The position numbers and the translations under genes were made by a program. Positions 39,276 to 47,410 of a stretch of DNA of 64,000 nucleotides are shown here, in pieces. A model generated the notes under the pieces. That model saw nothing but the letters and a program-made list of their open reading frames with translations. It searched no databases and was not told the DNA's origin. How positions within the stretch are numbered: position 1 is the first letter of the stretch; every line of letters begins with the position of its first letter. The DNA is from Rhizobium leguminosarum bv. trifolii WSM2297 (lineage in GTDB: Bacteria > Pseudomonadota > Alphaproteobacteria > Rhizobiales > Rhizobiaceae): the NCBI RefSeq assembly GCF_000271845.1, contig NZ_JH719395.1, positions 3,156,253 through 3,220,252 of the forward strand, read 5' to 3'.

Positions 39276-40157
39276 ATGACCATGAGCGAGCGTCAAAAAC
39301 CTGTCTTTCGTTTTGCGCCGAGCCCCAACGGGCAGCTGCATCTCGGTCATGCCCTCTCGGCGCTGTTGAACCGCGACATGGCGGAGGCCGCGCATGGCCG
39401 CCTGCTGCTGCGCATCGAGGATATCGACCAGGCGCGCTGCACGTCCGCGTTTGAGGCCGGCATCCTCAGGGATCTCGACTGGCTGGGGATTGGCTGGAAA
39501 AGCCCGGCGCGGCGCCAGTCGGAACATTTTCCCGAATATCAGGCAGCACTGCACGCGCTGATCGAACGCGGCCTGGTCTATCCCGCCTTCCTGACGCGCG
39601 GCGAGGTGAAGGCGCGCGTCACGGCCTATGAGGCGACCGGCCGGTCTTGGCCGCGCGATCCCGACGGCACTCCGCATTACCCCGCCAATGATCGCGAGCG
39701 CCCTAAGGACGAATGGCGGGGCTTGCTGACCTCGGGGCAGAAACATGCCTGGCGCCTCGATATGCGCAAGGCGCTCGATCTGATCGGCGAGCTGCTGTTC
39801 TGGACGGAAAGCGGCGACGGCAGATCGGGCGAGATCGCCGCCGAGCCGGAAGTCTGGGGCGATGTCATCCTGTCGCGCTCGGACGCCCCGTCGAGTTATC
39901 ATCTTTCGGTGGTGGTCGACGATGCGCTCCAGGGTGTCACCCATGTGGTGCGCGGGCTCGACCTCTTTCCCGCGACGTCGGTGCACCGGCTGCTGCAAGT
40001 CCTGCTCGGCCTGCCGCAGCCGGTCTATCATCATCATCGCCTCATTCTCGACGCGAGCGGCCGCAAGCTTTCGAAAAGCCAGGGCGACAGCGGCATCGGC
40101 GAATTGCGCGCCCGCGGCATGTCAGGAATGGATATTCGCCGCCTTGTCGGGCTCTGA
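39276..40157 (+). CDS. gluQ: Glutamyl-Q tRNA(Asp) synthetase
   Basis: The 293-residue protein is a truncated glutamyl-tRNA synthetase. It has the class I signature F-A-P-S-P-N-G-Q-L-H-L-G-H-A at about residues 12-25 and the K-L-S-K-S motif near 265, and no anticodon-binding domain. It attaches glutamate to queuosine at the wobble position of tRNA(Asp). Three nearby ATG codons (39261, 39276, 39282) are possible; 39276 has an AGAAG tract 5-10 nt upstream. The 3' end overlaps the end of the convergent YihY gene by 36 bp. Confidence 0.92.
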   Translation: MTMSERQKPVFRFAPSPNGQLHLGHALSALLNRDMAEAAHGRLLLRIEDIDQARCTSAFEAGILRDLDWLGIGWKSPARRQSEHFPEYQAALHALIERGLVYPAFLTRGEVKARVTAYEATGRSWPRDPDGTPHYPANDRERPKDEWRGLLTSGQKHAWRLDMRKALDLIGELLFWTESGDGRSGEIAAEPEVWGDVILSRSDAPSSYHLSVVVDDALQGVTHVVRGLDLFPATSVHRLLQVLLGLPQPVYHHHRLILDASGRKLSKSQGDSGIGELRARGMSGMDIRRLVGL

Positions 40158-41045
40158 CGGCCTTTCGACCCGCTCTCTGCCGACGATCGAAAGCGTGTGG
40201 GAGAACATCCGGAAGACGCGGAACTTGATCAGCGCCGCATTGATCTCCGCGCCGATGATGAAGATGACGCCGACCATATAGAGGAAGATCAGCACGATCA
40301 TGACGGAGGCGAGACCGGCATAGGTTGCAGTATAATTGGCGAAGGTTGCGAGATAATAGGCAAAGATCAGCGCCCCGGCGAGCCAAAGCAGTAGGGTCAG
40401 CAGCACGCCCGGAATGACGTCGAAGACCCGCCGCTTGCCGGCCGGCAACCAGAGATGCATGACCAGCAATCCGACGGTCAGCACGAAAAGCGTGCCGTAG
40501 ATGCGCCAGCTGAAGACGATGTCGAGCGTATCGGCAAACAGCGGAAACCAGTTCCTGGCATAATCGAGAGCCAGCGGCACGGCGACCAGCAGGATGCTGA
40601 TCGCCGCAAAGATAATCACTGCGATCAGCACATAGCCGAGGCTGGCGAGGCGGGTGAAGTACCATGGCCGCGTCTCCTGCACCCGGTAGGCGCGGTTAAG
40701 CGAGATGCGCAGCGCCTCGACGCCGTTCGAGGCGAAATAGGCGGCCGCCAGCACCGAGATCGTCAGCAGCCCGCCGCGCGGAATGGTCAGCACCTGCAGC
40801 ACCTGGTCGGCGAGCGGCTTGGCGATCGCCTCCGGCCAGGTGTCGAAGATCAGATGGATGGCCGTCGAGGAGAACTGATCGGCGCCGAGAAAGCTTGCCA
40901 GCGCCGTGCCGAAGATCAGGAAGGGGAAAACCGCAAGCAAGCTCGACAGCGCCACATGGCTCGCCATGGCAAAGCCGTCATCCTCGACCATGTGACAGAT
41001 CGCGTCATAGACCACGTCGTAGATCGTGCGCAGCGCCTTCGGCAT
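40122..41045 (-). CDS. YihY/BrkB family inner membrane protein
   Basis: The 307-residue protein has six hydrophobic helices and the YihY signature near the start (M-A-S-H-V-A-L-S-S-L-L-A-V-F-P-F). The region L-D-Y-A-R-N-W-F-P and the end V-I-F-I-I-G-A-E-I-N-A are also typical. The family was once called ribonuclease BN in error; the true function is unclear, probably transport or membrane organisation. Starts at 41102 and 41045 are possible; the latter has a GGGGA ribosome binding site. It overlaps the convergent gluQ by 36 bp and diverges from an SDR gene. Confidence 0.85.
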   Translation of the reverse strand: MPKALRTIYDVVYDAICHMVEDDGFAMASHVALSSLLAVFPFLIFGTALASFLGADQFSSTAIHLIFDTWPEAIAKPLADQVLQVLTIPRGGLLTISVLAAAYFASNGVEALRISLNRAYRVQETRPWYFTRLASLGYVLIAVIIFAAISILLVAVPLALDYARNWFPLFADTLDIVFSWRIYGTLFVLTVGLLVMHLWLPAGKRRVFDVIPGVLLTLLLWLAGALIFAYYLATFANYTATYAGLASVMIVLIFLYMVGVIFIIGAEINAALIKFRVFRMFSHTLSIVGRERVERPSEPDKAANIHS

Positions 41046-41121
41046 TCCGTCCCCGGCTTTCCAGATTGTATCCTCTGGCCGAATATGGGAAACGAGTCCC
41101 ATTTTGTACAGGAATCATTCC

Positions 41122-41955
41122 ATGGCGGGAGAGCGCACCATCGTCGTAACCGGATGCTCGTCCGGTATCGGCGCTCATTGCGCGCGGGCGCTGAAAGCCG
41201 ATGGCTGGCGCGTCTTCGCGACGGTACGCAAACCGGAAGATCTGCCGGGGCTGGAGGCAGACGGCATCGAAGCCTTCCTGATGGACTATGCCAGGACCGA
41301 AACGATTTCGGAGCTGGTCGGCGCGGTTCTCGAACGCAGCGGCGGCCGCATCGATGCGCTCTTCAACAACGGCGCCTATGGCCAGCCGGGCGCCGTCGAG
41401 GATCTGTCGACGTCAGCGCTGCGGGCCCAGTTCGAAGCGAATTTCTTCGGCTGGCACGAATTGACGCGCCAGGTGATCCCGGCGATGCGCAAACGCAAGG
41501 AGGGGCGGATCGTGCAATGCTCGTCGATCCTCGGCGTCCTGCCCTATCGCTATCGCGGCGCCTATACGGCTTCCAAATTCGCGCTCGAAGGCCTCAGCAT
41601 CACTCTGCGCATGGAACTGCAGGGCAGCGGCATCCATGTGAGCCTGATCGAGCCGGGACCGATCGCCACGCGTTTCACCGCCAACGCGCTCGCCAAGTTC
41701 AAGGAGCATATCGACCTTACGAATTCGCCGCACGCGGCCGATTATGTCAGGCAACTGGCAAGGCTTGACGGATCCGGTCCGGTCAACCGCCATAGACTTG
41801 GCCCGGAGGCGGTCTATTCCGTATTGAAACACGCATTGAACTCGAAAAATCCGAGGCCACATTATCCTGTAACGACACCGGCCAAGCAGGGCATGTTCCT
41901 GAAGCGGCTGCTTCCGGCAGACCTCTTCTACCGCCTGATGCGCTGGACGGACTGA
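41122..41955 (+). CDS. Short-chain dehydrogenase/reductase
   Basis: The 277-residue protein has the SDR cofactor motif T-G-C-S-S-G-I-G at residues 9-16, the N-N-G-A-Y-G strand and the active-site Y-T-A-S-K. The second half is longer than minimal SDRs, with K-R-L-L-P-A-D-L-F at the end. It resembles retinol/steroid-dehydrogenase-like SDRs of proteobacteria. The substrate is unknown. It precedes the HIG1-like gene by 14 bp, so they are probably co-transcribed. Confidence 0.88.
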   Translation: MAGERTIVVTGCSSGIGAHCARALKADGWRVFATVRKPEDLPGLEADGIEAFLMDYARTETISELVGAVLERSGGRIDALFNNGAYGQPGAVEDLSTSALRAQFEANFFGWHELTRQVIPAMRKRKEGRIVQCSSILGVLPYRYRGAYTASKFALEGLSITLRMELQGSGIHVSLIEPGPIATRFTANALAKFKEHIDLTNSPHAADYVRQLARLDGSGPVNRHRLGPEAVYSVLKHALNSKNPRPHYPVTTPAKQGMFLKRLLPADLFYRLMRWTD

Positions 41956-41969
41956 GAAAGCTGAATGCC

Positions 41970-42173
41970 ATGTCCACGGTCACCTATATCCTCGCGATCA
42001 TCGTCATGGGCGCCGTCGCCCTCGTCCTGATCCGCGGCCTCTTCAACATGATGAAGGGCGGCGATGCCAACCGGTCCAACAAGCTGATGCAGCTGCGCGT
42101 CCTGCTGCAGGCAATCGCCGTCATCCTGATTATGATCACCCTCTGGATCACCGGCGGCGGCCGGCCGACGTGA
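41970..42173 (+). CDS. Twin-transmembrane HIG1-like small protein
   Basis: The 67-residue protein is two hydrophobic helices (T-Y-I-L-A-I-I-V-M-G-A-V-A-L-V-L and L-L-Q-A-I-A-V-I-L-I-M-I-T-L-W) joined by a loop N-M-M-K-G-G-D-A-N-R-S-N-K-L-M-Q-L-R. The M-x-x-R-x-x-x-Q segment matches the HIG1/RCF domain found in alphaproteobacterial and mitochondrial cytochrome-oxidase-associated proteins. It should sit in the inner membrane. The role is inferred from the family. Confidence 0.8.
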   Translation: MSTVTYILAIIVMGAVALVLIRGLFNMMKGGDANRSNKLMQLRVLLQAIAVILIMITLWITGGGRPT

Positions 42174-42512
42174 GGAAAACCCTGGAGTGGTTGGTTTGAT
42201 GGCGAATGGGAATGACAGAGGAGACGTGATGCCGGATGAGGTGTCTCTCCAGGCAGCGTCAAGTTTGGCGAAAAGGCCAACTCCACTCTCCGTCATCCTC
42301 GGCCTTGAGCCGAGGATCCATGCCGCGGCTACTGGTGGGCGCCGTGTGGATGCTCGGGTCAAGCCCGAGCATGACGGAGCTTGGGGCGGGCGGACCTATC
42401 CACAATGCGGACGCGCATTGGATTCCTTTGACTTACCCCGCGTCGAGCCTGACCACAGGCATGACCGAGGTTGGGATGGCACGGCCATCCTCCCGCCAAC
42501 AGGCGGTGCAAC
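42174..42512. other. Intergenic region carrying a palindromic repeat
   Basis: The gap between the HIG1-like gene and the cobalamin adenosyltransferase gene has no credible gene. The frames that run through it are translations of repeat sequence. It contains the 88-bp palindromic element at 42290-42377, and partly similar blocks (GTCGAGCCTGACCACAGGC, then ATGACCGAGG) at 42441-42472 that look like a decayed third hairpin. Confidence 0.6.
42290..42377. repeat. 88-bp CCGTCATCCTCGG / CCGAGCATGACGG inverted-repeat element
   Basis: The ends form a 19-bp inverted repeat matching at 17 positions. Each end is itself a hairpin: ATCCTCGGC/GCCGAGGAT (42295-42317) and ATGCTCGGG/CCCGAGCAT (42350-42372), with 5-nt loops. 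This CCGTCAT...ATGACGG type of unit is very common between genes in Rhizobiales, from memory. Confidence 0.75.
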
Positions 42513-43091
42513 ATGGTGAAACTCAACAAGATCTACACGAAAACCGGCGATGACGGCACGACCGGGCTGGTTTCCGGCCCGCGCCGGGCAAAGGACGATC
42601 TGCGCGTCGAGGCCTATGGCACGATCGACGAAGCCAATTCGGCGATCGGTGTCGCGCGGCTGCACACTTCAGGCCTGCCCGAACTCGACGCGATGCTGAT
42701 GTCGATCCAGAACGATCTCTTCGATCTCGGCGCCGATCTCGCCACCCCCGATACCGGCGAGCCGCCGACCTACGAGCCGCTGCGGATCGTCGACACCCAG
42801 GTCGACCGCCTCGAGCACGATATCGACCAGCTGAACGCCGGCCTGGAGCCGCTGAAATCCTTCATCCTGCCGGGCGGCAGCCCAGCCGCCGCGCAGCTGC
42901 ATCTGGCCCGCACGATCGCGCGCCGCGCCGAGCGTTTGATGGTGGCGCTTGCCCGCACCGATGGCGAAACCGTCAGCGAGCCGGCGAGGAAATATGTCAA
43001 CCGGCTCTCCGATTTCCTCTTCGTCGCCGCACGTCATGCAAATGACCGAGGCCAAGCGGATGTGCTTTGGGTTCCGGGAAAAAACAGATAG
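42513..43091 (+). CDS. PduO-type cob(I)yrinic acid a,c-diamide adenosyltransferase
   Basis: The 192-residue protein shows the PduO-type signature: the ATP-binding N-terminus Y-T-K-T-G-D-D-G-T-T-G-L at residues 7-18, R-V-E-A-Y-G-T-I-D-E-A-N-S near 31, and the C-terminal F-I-L-P-G-G followed by R-R-A-E-R. It transfers adenosyl from ATP to cobalt to make adenosylcobalamin. It precedes the rhomboid gene by 33 bp. A weak ribosome binding site suggests translation may be modest. Confidence 0.93.
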   Translation: MVKLNKIYTKTGDDGTTGLVSGPRRAKDDLRVEAYGTIDEANSAIGVARLHTSGLPELDAMLMSIQNDLFDLGADLATPDTGEPPTYEPLRIVDTQVDRLEHDIDQLNAGLEPLKSFILPGGSPAAAQLHLARTIARRAERLMVALARTDGETVSEPARKYVNRLSDFLFVAARHANDRGQADVLWVPGKNR

Positions 43092-43124
43092 GCTTGCCGC
43101 GATGACGATCGCCGGGGGGCCTTT

Positions 43125-43922
43125 ATGTTCATACCACTTCACGACGCCAATACGCTGAAACATATCAAGGTCCAGTGGGTTACGCTCTCGCTGATCGGGC
43201 TGAATGTGGCAATCTGGCTCCTGACCAGCCTGGAGAGCGAGCAGGCAGCCCAGGCAACCACCGTCGGCCTCGGCTATATCCCGGCGATCGCCTTTGGCGA
43301 CGCGGTGCTGGCGCAGGGGCTGGAAATCGTGCCGGAGCCGCTGACTTACCTCACCTATGCCTTCGTCCATTCCGGCTTCTGGCATCTCGCCGGCAACATG
43401 ATCTTCCTCTGGGTCTTCGGCGACAATGTCGAGGACGCGATGGGACATCTGCGTTTCCTGATTTTCTATCTTCTCTGCGCGGCCGCCGGCGCACTCTGCC
43501 ACGGCCTGCTGACCATGACGTCGCAAGCGCCGCTGGTCGGCGCCTCGGGGGCGATTTCCGGTGTGGTCGCCGCCTATGTCTTGCTGCATCCGCGCGTCAG
43601 GGTCTGGGTTCTGGTGTTCTTCCGCCTGCCGCTGCCGCTGCCGGCCTTCGTGCCGCTGCTTTTGTGGATCGGCCAGCAATTCTTCATGCTGGCGATTGCA
43701 CCCGACGGCGACGTTTCCTGGGGTGCGCATGTCGGCGGCATCCTTGCCGGGGCTCTTCTGATCCTGGTGTTGCGTCGACCAGGTGTGCCGCTCTTCGACA
43801 GGGAGATCGTCACGCCCCGCGCCGTGAGAAGCGATCCCGATGCCGGTCCGTCCATCATCGCAGACGCAGCCGGGCGGAACGCCCAGCGCCTTCCCTGGGG
43901 GCGGCGCCGACAAGAATATTGA
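43125..43922 (+). CDS. Rhomboid family intramembrane serine protease
   Basis: The 265-residue protein has six helices. The catalytic Ser is at residue 141 in G-A-S-G, the catalytic His at 202 in W-G-A-H-V-G-G, and the H-L-A-G-N motif at 87-91 supplies the oxyanion residues. It should be an active intramembrane protease of the inner membrane. The stop codon overlaps the left arm of the palindrome in the etf promoter (43915-43946). Confidence 0.9.
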   Translation: MFIPLHDANTLKHIKVQWVTLSLIGLNVAIWLLTSLESEQAAQATTVGLGYIPAIAFGDAVLAQGLEIVPEPLTYLTYAFVHSGFWHLAGNMIFLWVFGDNVEDAMGHLRFLIFYLLCAAAGALCHGLLTMTSQAPLVGASGAISGVVAAYVLLHPRVRVWVLVFFRLPLPLPAFVPLLLWIGQQFFMLAIAPDGDVSWGAHVGGILAGALLILVLRRPGVPLFDREIVTPRAVRSDPDAGPSIIADAAGRNAQRLPWGRRRQEY

Positions 43923-43946
43923 CGTGAACGTAAACGTCAATATATT
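43915..43946 (+). promoter_or_regulatory. etfBA promoter with overlapping palindromic operator
   Basis: AATATTGACGT and ACGTCAATAT form a near-perfect inverted repeat around the centre GAACGTAA. Inside it TTGACG (43919-43924) and TATATT (43941-43946) make a good -35/-10 pair with a 16-nt spacer. A bound regulator would therefore cover the promoter of the etf operon. The ACGT-rich motif recalls sites of MerR-type LiuR regulators of branched-chain and fatty-acid catabolism. Confidence 0.6.
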
Positions 43947-44084
43947 GCCCGGCAAATCGCCCGCCGGCGACATGGAAGCGTTGTATTTGGAGGAAAAGCG
44001 CGTATCCATGTCGCCATTCGACAATCGAAATGGCGCGCGAGCGCGCATTTTCGCTGAAGCCAATTTCCCTGAAGGAAGGACCCC

Positions 44085-44834
44085 ATGAAGATTCTCGTCC
44101 CAGTCAAACGGGTTGTCGACTACAACGTGAAGATCCGGGTGAAGCCGGATGGTTCCGGTGTCGAGCTTGCCAATGTGAAGATGTCGATGAACCCGTTCGA
44201 CGAGATCTCGGTGGAAGAGGCGCTGCGGCTGAAGGAAGCCGGCAAGGCCGAGGAAGTGGTGGTGGTGTCGATCGGCCCTGCCAAGGCCGAGGAGACGCTG
44301 AGGACCGCGCTTGCCATGGGCGCCGACCGGGCGATCCTGGTCGAGACCGACGATGCAGTCGAGCCGCTCGCCGTCGCCAAGATCCTCAAAGCGGTGGCCG
44401 ATGCCGAACAGCCGGGTCTTGTTATCGTCGGCAAGCAGGCAATCGACGACGACAGCAACCAGACCGGCCAGATGCTGGCGGCTCTCTTGGGCTATGCCCA
44501 GGCGACCTTCGCCTCGAAGATCGAGATCGGTGACGGCAAAGCCCAAGTGACCCGCGAAGTCGATGGCGGCCTGCAGACGATCGAGATCAAGCTGCCGGCG
44601 GTGGTCACCTCGGACCTTCGGCTGAACGAACCGCGTTATGCCTCGCTGCCGAACATCATGAAGGCGAAGAAGAAGCCGCTCGACAAGAAGTCGCCTGATG
44701 ATTTCGGTGTCGATACGACGCCGCGGCTGAAGGTGCTGAAGACCGAGGAGCCCAGTGGCCGCAAGGCCGGCGTCAAGGTCAAGTCGGTCGCCGAACTTGT
44801 CGACAAGCTGAAGAACGAAGCCGGCGTGCTTTAA
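44085..44834 (+). CDS. etfB: Electron transfer flavoprotein beta subunit
   Basis: The 249-residue protein starts [18 protein letters not shown] and has the EtfB signature [12 protein letters not shown] and [11 protein letters not shown]. The beta subunit binds AMP and forms a heterodimer with EtfA, passing electrons from acyl-CoA dehydrogenases to ETF-ubiquinone oxidoreductase. A GAAGGA ribosome binding site is present. etfA follows after 24 bp. Confidence 0.97.
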   Translation: MKILVPVKRVVDYNVKIRVKPDGSGVELANVKMSMNPFDEISVEEALRLKEAGKAEEVVVVSIGPAKAEETLRTALAMGADRAILVETDDAVEPLAVAKILKAVADAEQPGLVIVGKQAIDDDSNQTGQMLAALLGYAQATFASKIEIGDGKAQVTREVDGGLQTIEIKLPAVVTSDLRLNEPRYASLPNIMKAKKKPLDKKSPDDFGVDTTPRLKVLKTEEPSGRKAGVKVKSVAELVDKLKNEAGVL

Positions 44835-44858
44835 GGCAGGAAAGAGAGAACAAACACC

Positions 44859-45788
44859 ATGACCATTCTTCTTCTGGCCGATCACGACAATGCCAGCCTT
44901 TCCGACCAGACCGCCAAGGCGCTGACGGCCGCTTCCCAGATCGGTGGCGACGTGCATGTGCTCGTCGCCGGCAAGGCCGCCAAGGCTGCTGCCGATGCCG
45001 CTGCCAAACTCTCCGGCGTCTCCAAGGTGCTGCTGGCCGAAAGCGACGAACTTGCCAACAACCTGGCCGAACCGCTTGCCGACCTGATCGTCTCGCTGGC
45101 CGGCAGCTATGACACCATCCTCTCTGCCGCCACCTCGGTCGGCAAGAACGTGCTGCCGCGGGTGGCGGCGCTGCTCGATGTCGCCCAGGTCTCCGAGATC
45201 ATCGAGGTTGTCAGCCCCGATACCTTCAAGCGGCCGATCTATGCCGGCAATGCCATCCAGACGGTGCAGGCAAGCGATGCCAAGAAGGTGATTACCGTGC
45301 GCACCGCCTCCTTTGGCTCGGCACCGACAAGCGGCTCGGCTAGCGTCGAGGCGATCCCCGCCGTTTCCGATCCGGGTCTGTCGCGTTTCGTCGGCGATGC
45401 GCTGTCGGCCTCCGACCGTCCGGAGCTGACCTCGGCGAAGATCATCCTCTCCGGCGGCCGGGCACTCGGTTCTGCGGAAAAATTCAAGGAAGTCATCCTG
45501 CCGCTTGCCGACAAGCTCGGGGCTGCCGTCGGCGCCTCCAGAGCCGCCGTCGATGCCGGTTACGCGCCGAACGATTGGCAGGTCGGCCAGACCGGCAAGG
45601 TGGTGGCGCCTGATCTTTATATCGCCGCCGGCATCTCCGGGGCCATCCAGCATCTGGCCGGCATGAAGGACAGTAAGGTGATCGTCGCCATCAACAAGGA
45701 CGAGGAGGCGCCGATCTTCCAGGTCGCCGATTACGGCCTGGTCGCCGATCTGTTCGAGGCCCTGCCGGAATTGGAAAAGGCGCTGTAA
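44859..45788 (+). CDS. etfA: Electron transfer flavoprotein alpha subunit
   Basis: The 309-residue protein has the C-terminal FAD domain with S-G-G-R-A-L-G-S near residue 203, [13 protein letters not shown] near 228, and [13 protein letters not shown] near 255. It forms the FAD-binding partner of EtfB. The operon architecture etfB-etfA is standard, and the next gene, a 3-hydroxybutyryl-CoA dehydrogenase, also belongs to acyl-CoA metabolism. Confidence 0.97.
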   Translation: MTILLLADHDNASLSDQTAKALTAASQIGGDVHVLVAGKAAKAAADAAAKLSGVSKVLLAESDELANNLAEPLADLIVSLAGSYDTILSAATSVGKNVLPRVAALLDVAQVSEIIEVVSPDTFKRPIYAGNAIQTVQASDAKKVITVRTASFGSAPTSGSASVEAIPAVSDPGLSRFVGDALSASDRPELTSAKIILSGGRALGSAEKFKEVILPLADKLGAAVGASRAAVDAGYAPNDWQVGQTGKVVAPDLYIAAGISGAIQHLAGMKDSKVIVAINKDEEAPIFQVADYGLVADLFEALPELEKAL

Positions 45789-45838
45789 AACAGGTCGCGC
45801 AAAGACCGAAAGCGCCAAAAGCGAATCCGAAAGATCGC

Positions 45839-45857
45839 GGCGCGCTTCAAACGCGCC
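45839..45857 (+). terminator. Weak hairpin after etfA
   Basis: GGCGCG and CGCGCC enclose a 7-nt loop and are followed about 8 nt later by a T-rich tract (CTTTTCTTT). It may attenuate transcription from etfA into the dehydrogenase gene. Confidence 0.35.
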
Positions 45858-45997
45858 AAATGCTTTTCTTTCGCACTTGCGAATGACTGGAAAATTATCT
45901 TTTATCGGGCTACTACTGCTGCAGGGCGATCCTTCGTCCGGCAGCATTGCTAAAAAATGCGGCAGCGCGGGGGCGAATGCCGTGCGGGGGTTTGGAG

Positions 45998-46879
45998 ATG
46001 AATGCGGTGTTGAAGAATATTGGTATTATCGGTGCCGGCCAGATGGGCTGCGGCATCGCGCATGTTTCGGCCGCCGCAGGTTACAGGGTTCACATCTACG
46101 ATCTCTCACAGGATCGCATCGAGTCCGGCCTTGCCACCGTCAATGGCAACCTTGCTCGGCTGGTGACGAACGGCAAAATGACCGAAGAGGAGCGCAAGTC
46201 GACCTTGTCGCTCATCTCGGGCTCTTCCGATATCAACGATCTGGCTCCGTCCGATCTCGTCATCGAGGCCGCCACTGAGGACGAAACGGTCAAGCGCAAG
46301 ATCTATGCGCAGGTCTGTCCGGTCCTGAAGCCGGAAGCGCTGCTTGCCACCAACACCTCTTCCCTTTCCATCACCCGGCTTGCCGCCGCCACCGACCGCC
46401 CCGAACGCTTCATGGGCATTCATTTCATGAACCCGGTGCCGGTGATGAAGCTGGTCGAACTGGTGCGCGGCATCGCGACCGATGAGAAGACCTTCTCCGC
46501 CGCCAAGGAATTTGTCGGCACGCTGGAAAAGACCATCACCGTCGCTGAGGATTTCCCGGCCTTCATCGTCAACCGCATCCTGCTGCCGATGATCAACGAG
46601 GCGATCTACACCCTCTATGAAGGCGTCGGCACGGTCGACGCGATCGACACGGCGATGAAGCTCGGCGCCAACCATCCGATGGGGCCGCTGCAGCTTGCCG
46701 ATTTCATCGGCCTCGACACCTGCCTTTCGATCATGCAGGTGCTGCACGACGGCTTGGCGGACTCGAAATACCGTCCCTGCCCGCTGCTAGTGAAATATGT
46801 CGAGGCCGGCTGGCTCGGACGCAAGTCCGGACGCGGCTTCTACGACTATCGCGGTGAAGTGCCGGTCCCGACGCGTTAG
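45998..46879 (+). CDS. 3-hydroxybutyryl-CoA dehydrogenase
   Basis: The 293-residue enzyme has the NAD-binding motif I-G-I-I-G-A-G-Q-M-G-C-G-I-A near residue 7, the family motif H-F-M-N-P-V-P-V-M near 133, and the C-terminal dimer domain D-F-P-A-F-I-V-N-R-I. It interconverts acetoacetyl-CoA and 3-hydroxybutyryl-CoA, with roles in butyrate and PHB-related metabolism. It probably belongs functionally to the etf cluster. An upstream in-frame start at 45947 adds unconserved residues. The stop codon lies inside the left terminal repeat of the palindromic mosaic element. Confidence 0.92.
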   Translation: MNAVLKNIGIIGAGQMGCGIAHVSAAAGYRVHIYDLSQDRIESGLATVNGNLARLVTNGKMTEEERKSTLSLISGSSDINDLAPSDLVIEAATEDETVKRKIYAQVCPVLKPEALLATNTSSLSITRLAAATDRPERFMGIHFMNPVPVMKLVELVRGIATDEKTFSAAKEFVGTLEKTITVAEDFPAFIVNRILLPMINEAIYTLYEGVGTVDAIDTAMKLGANHPMGPLQLADFIGLDTCLSIMQVLHDGLADSKYRPCPLLVKYVEAGWLGRKSGRGFYDYRGEVPVPTR

Positions 46880-47231
46880 AGCCTTTCCGGGTTAGATTGC
46901 AACATTCTGTTGGCTCAAACGGAGTCGGATGATCGACCGGCCGGCGCGCGTCGTAGCCCAGCTCTACGGCCAAGCCGGCCGGTCGATCAGCCGGCCCGTT
47001 TCAGCCAACCCTCCCGCAGATTTGCTTGGCAAATCTGCAAGACTCAGGAAACGCCGGGCGCACTTATCGCTTCGCCATGCGAAGCGGTGCGGCCGGTGGG
47101 CCGGGCATCTTTCCGCCAGGGCAAAGGCGATCGGCTCGGACGTACCTAGGGGTATGCCCGTCGCCAATCGCCTTTGCCCTGACGAAAACCTGCTCCGGCA
47201 GAATGCTGCAATCTGACCCGGAAAGGCTCTA
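46877..47231. mobile_element. RIME-like rhizobial intergenic mosaic element of nested palindromes
   Basis: A 25-bp terminal inverted repeat (24 of 25 matching; left 46877-46901, right 47207-47231) encloses a chain of strong palindromes: 15 bp at 46931-46945/46974-46988, 10 bp at 47016-47025/47029-47038, a CGCTTCG hairpin near 47070, and 13 bp at 47119-47131/47167-47179. It contains no gene. The structure fits the Rhizobium intergenic mosaic element class described in the literature; I cannot confirm the subtype. Confidence 0.65.
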
Positions 47232-47308
47232 AGCAGACATCACCAGAAAGGGCGAATGGACCGAACGCCCGCGAAATGCTTTCCTTGCCGTGAACGGGAG
47301 GAAATGCC

Positions 47309-47401
47309 ATGTCAACCGAAACACCGATGTTCCTGCTGCAATGCTGCGTTCTCATAGGGCTTGCCGGTGTGTTCCTCATCAAAGGAAACGGTGACTCCTG
47401 A
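47309..47401 (+). CDS. Probable 30-residue hydrophobic membrane peptide
   Basis: A short frame codes for M-S-T-E-T-P-M-F-L-L-Q-C-C-V-L-I-G-L-A-G and ten more residues, ending G-N-G-D-S. The start has a strong GGGAGGA tract at 7-9 nt. The product is a single hydrophobic helix with two adjacent cysteines, like short leaderless membrane peptides. It lies between the mosaic element and the end of tlpA. It is too short to judge by codon bias, so the evidence is the ribosome binding site and hydrophobic composition. Confidence 0.5.
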   Translation: MSTETPMFLLQCCVLIGLAGVFLIKGNGDS

Positions 47402-47410
47402 CCGGCCTCT

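Noticed and set aside
42187..42519. Small plus-strand frames between the HIG1-like and adenosyltransferase genes
   Set aside because: They translate the palindromic repeat element.
42669..45947. 1092-residue frame antisense to the adenosyltransferase, rhomboid and etf genes
   Set aside because: Very long, but crosses four confident plus-strand genes and their intergenic regions, and has no recognisable domain; explained by codon bias in the reverse frame.
46910..47232. Several short frames inside the mosaic element
   Set aside because: They are translations of nested palindromes in both strands, without ribosome binding sites.
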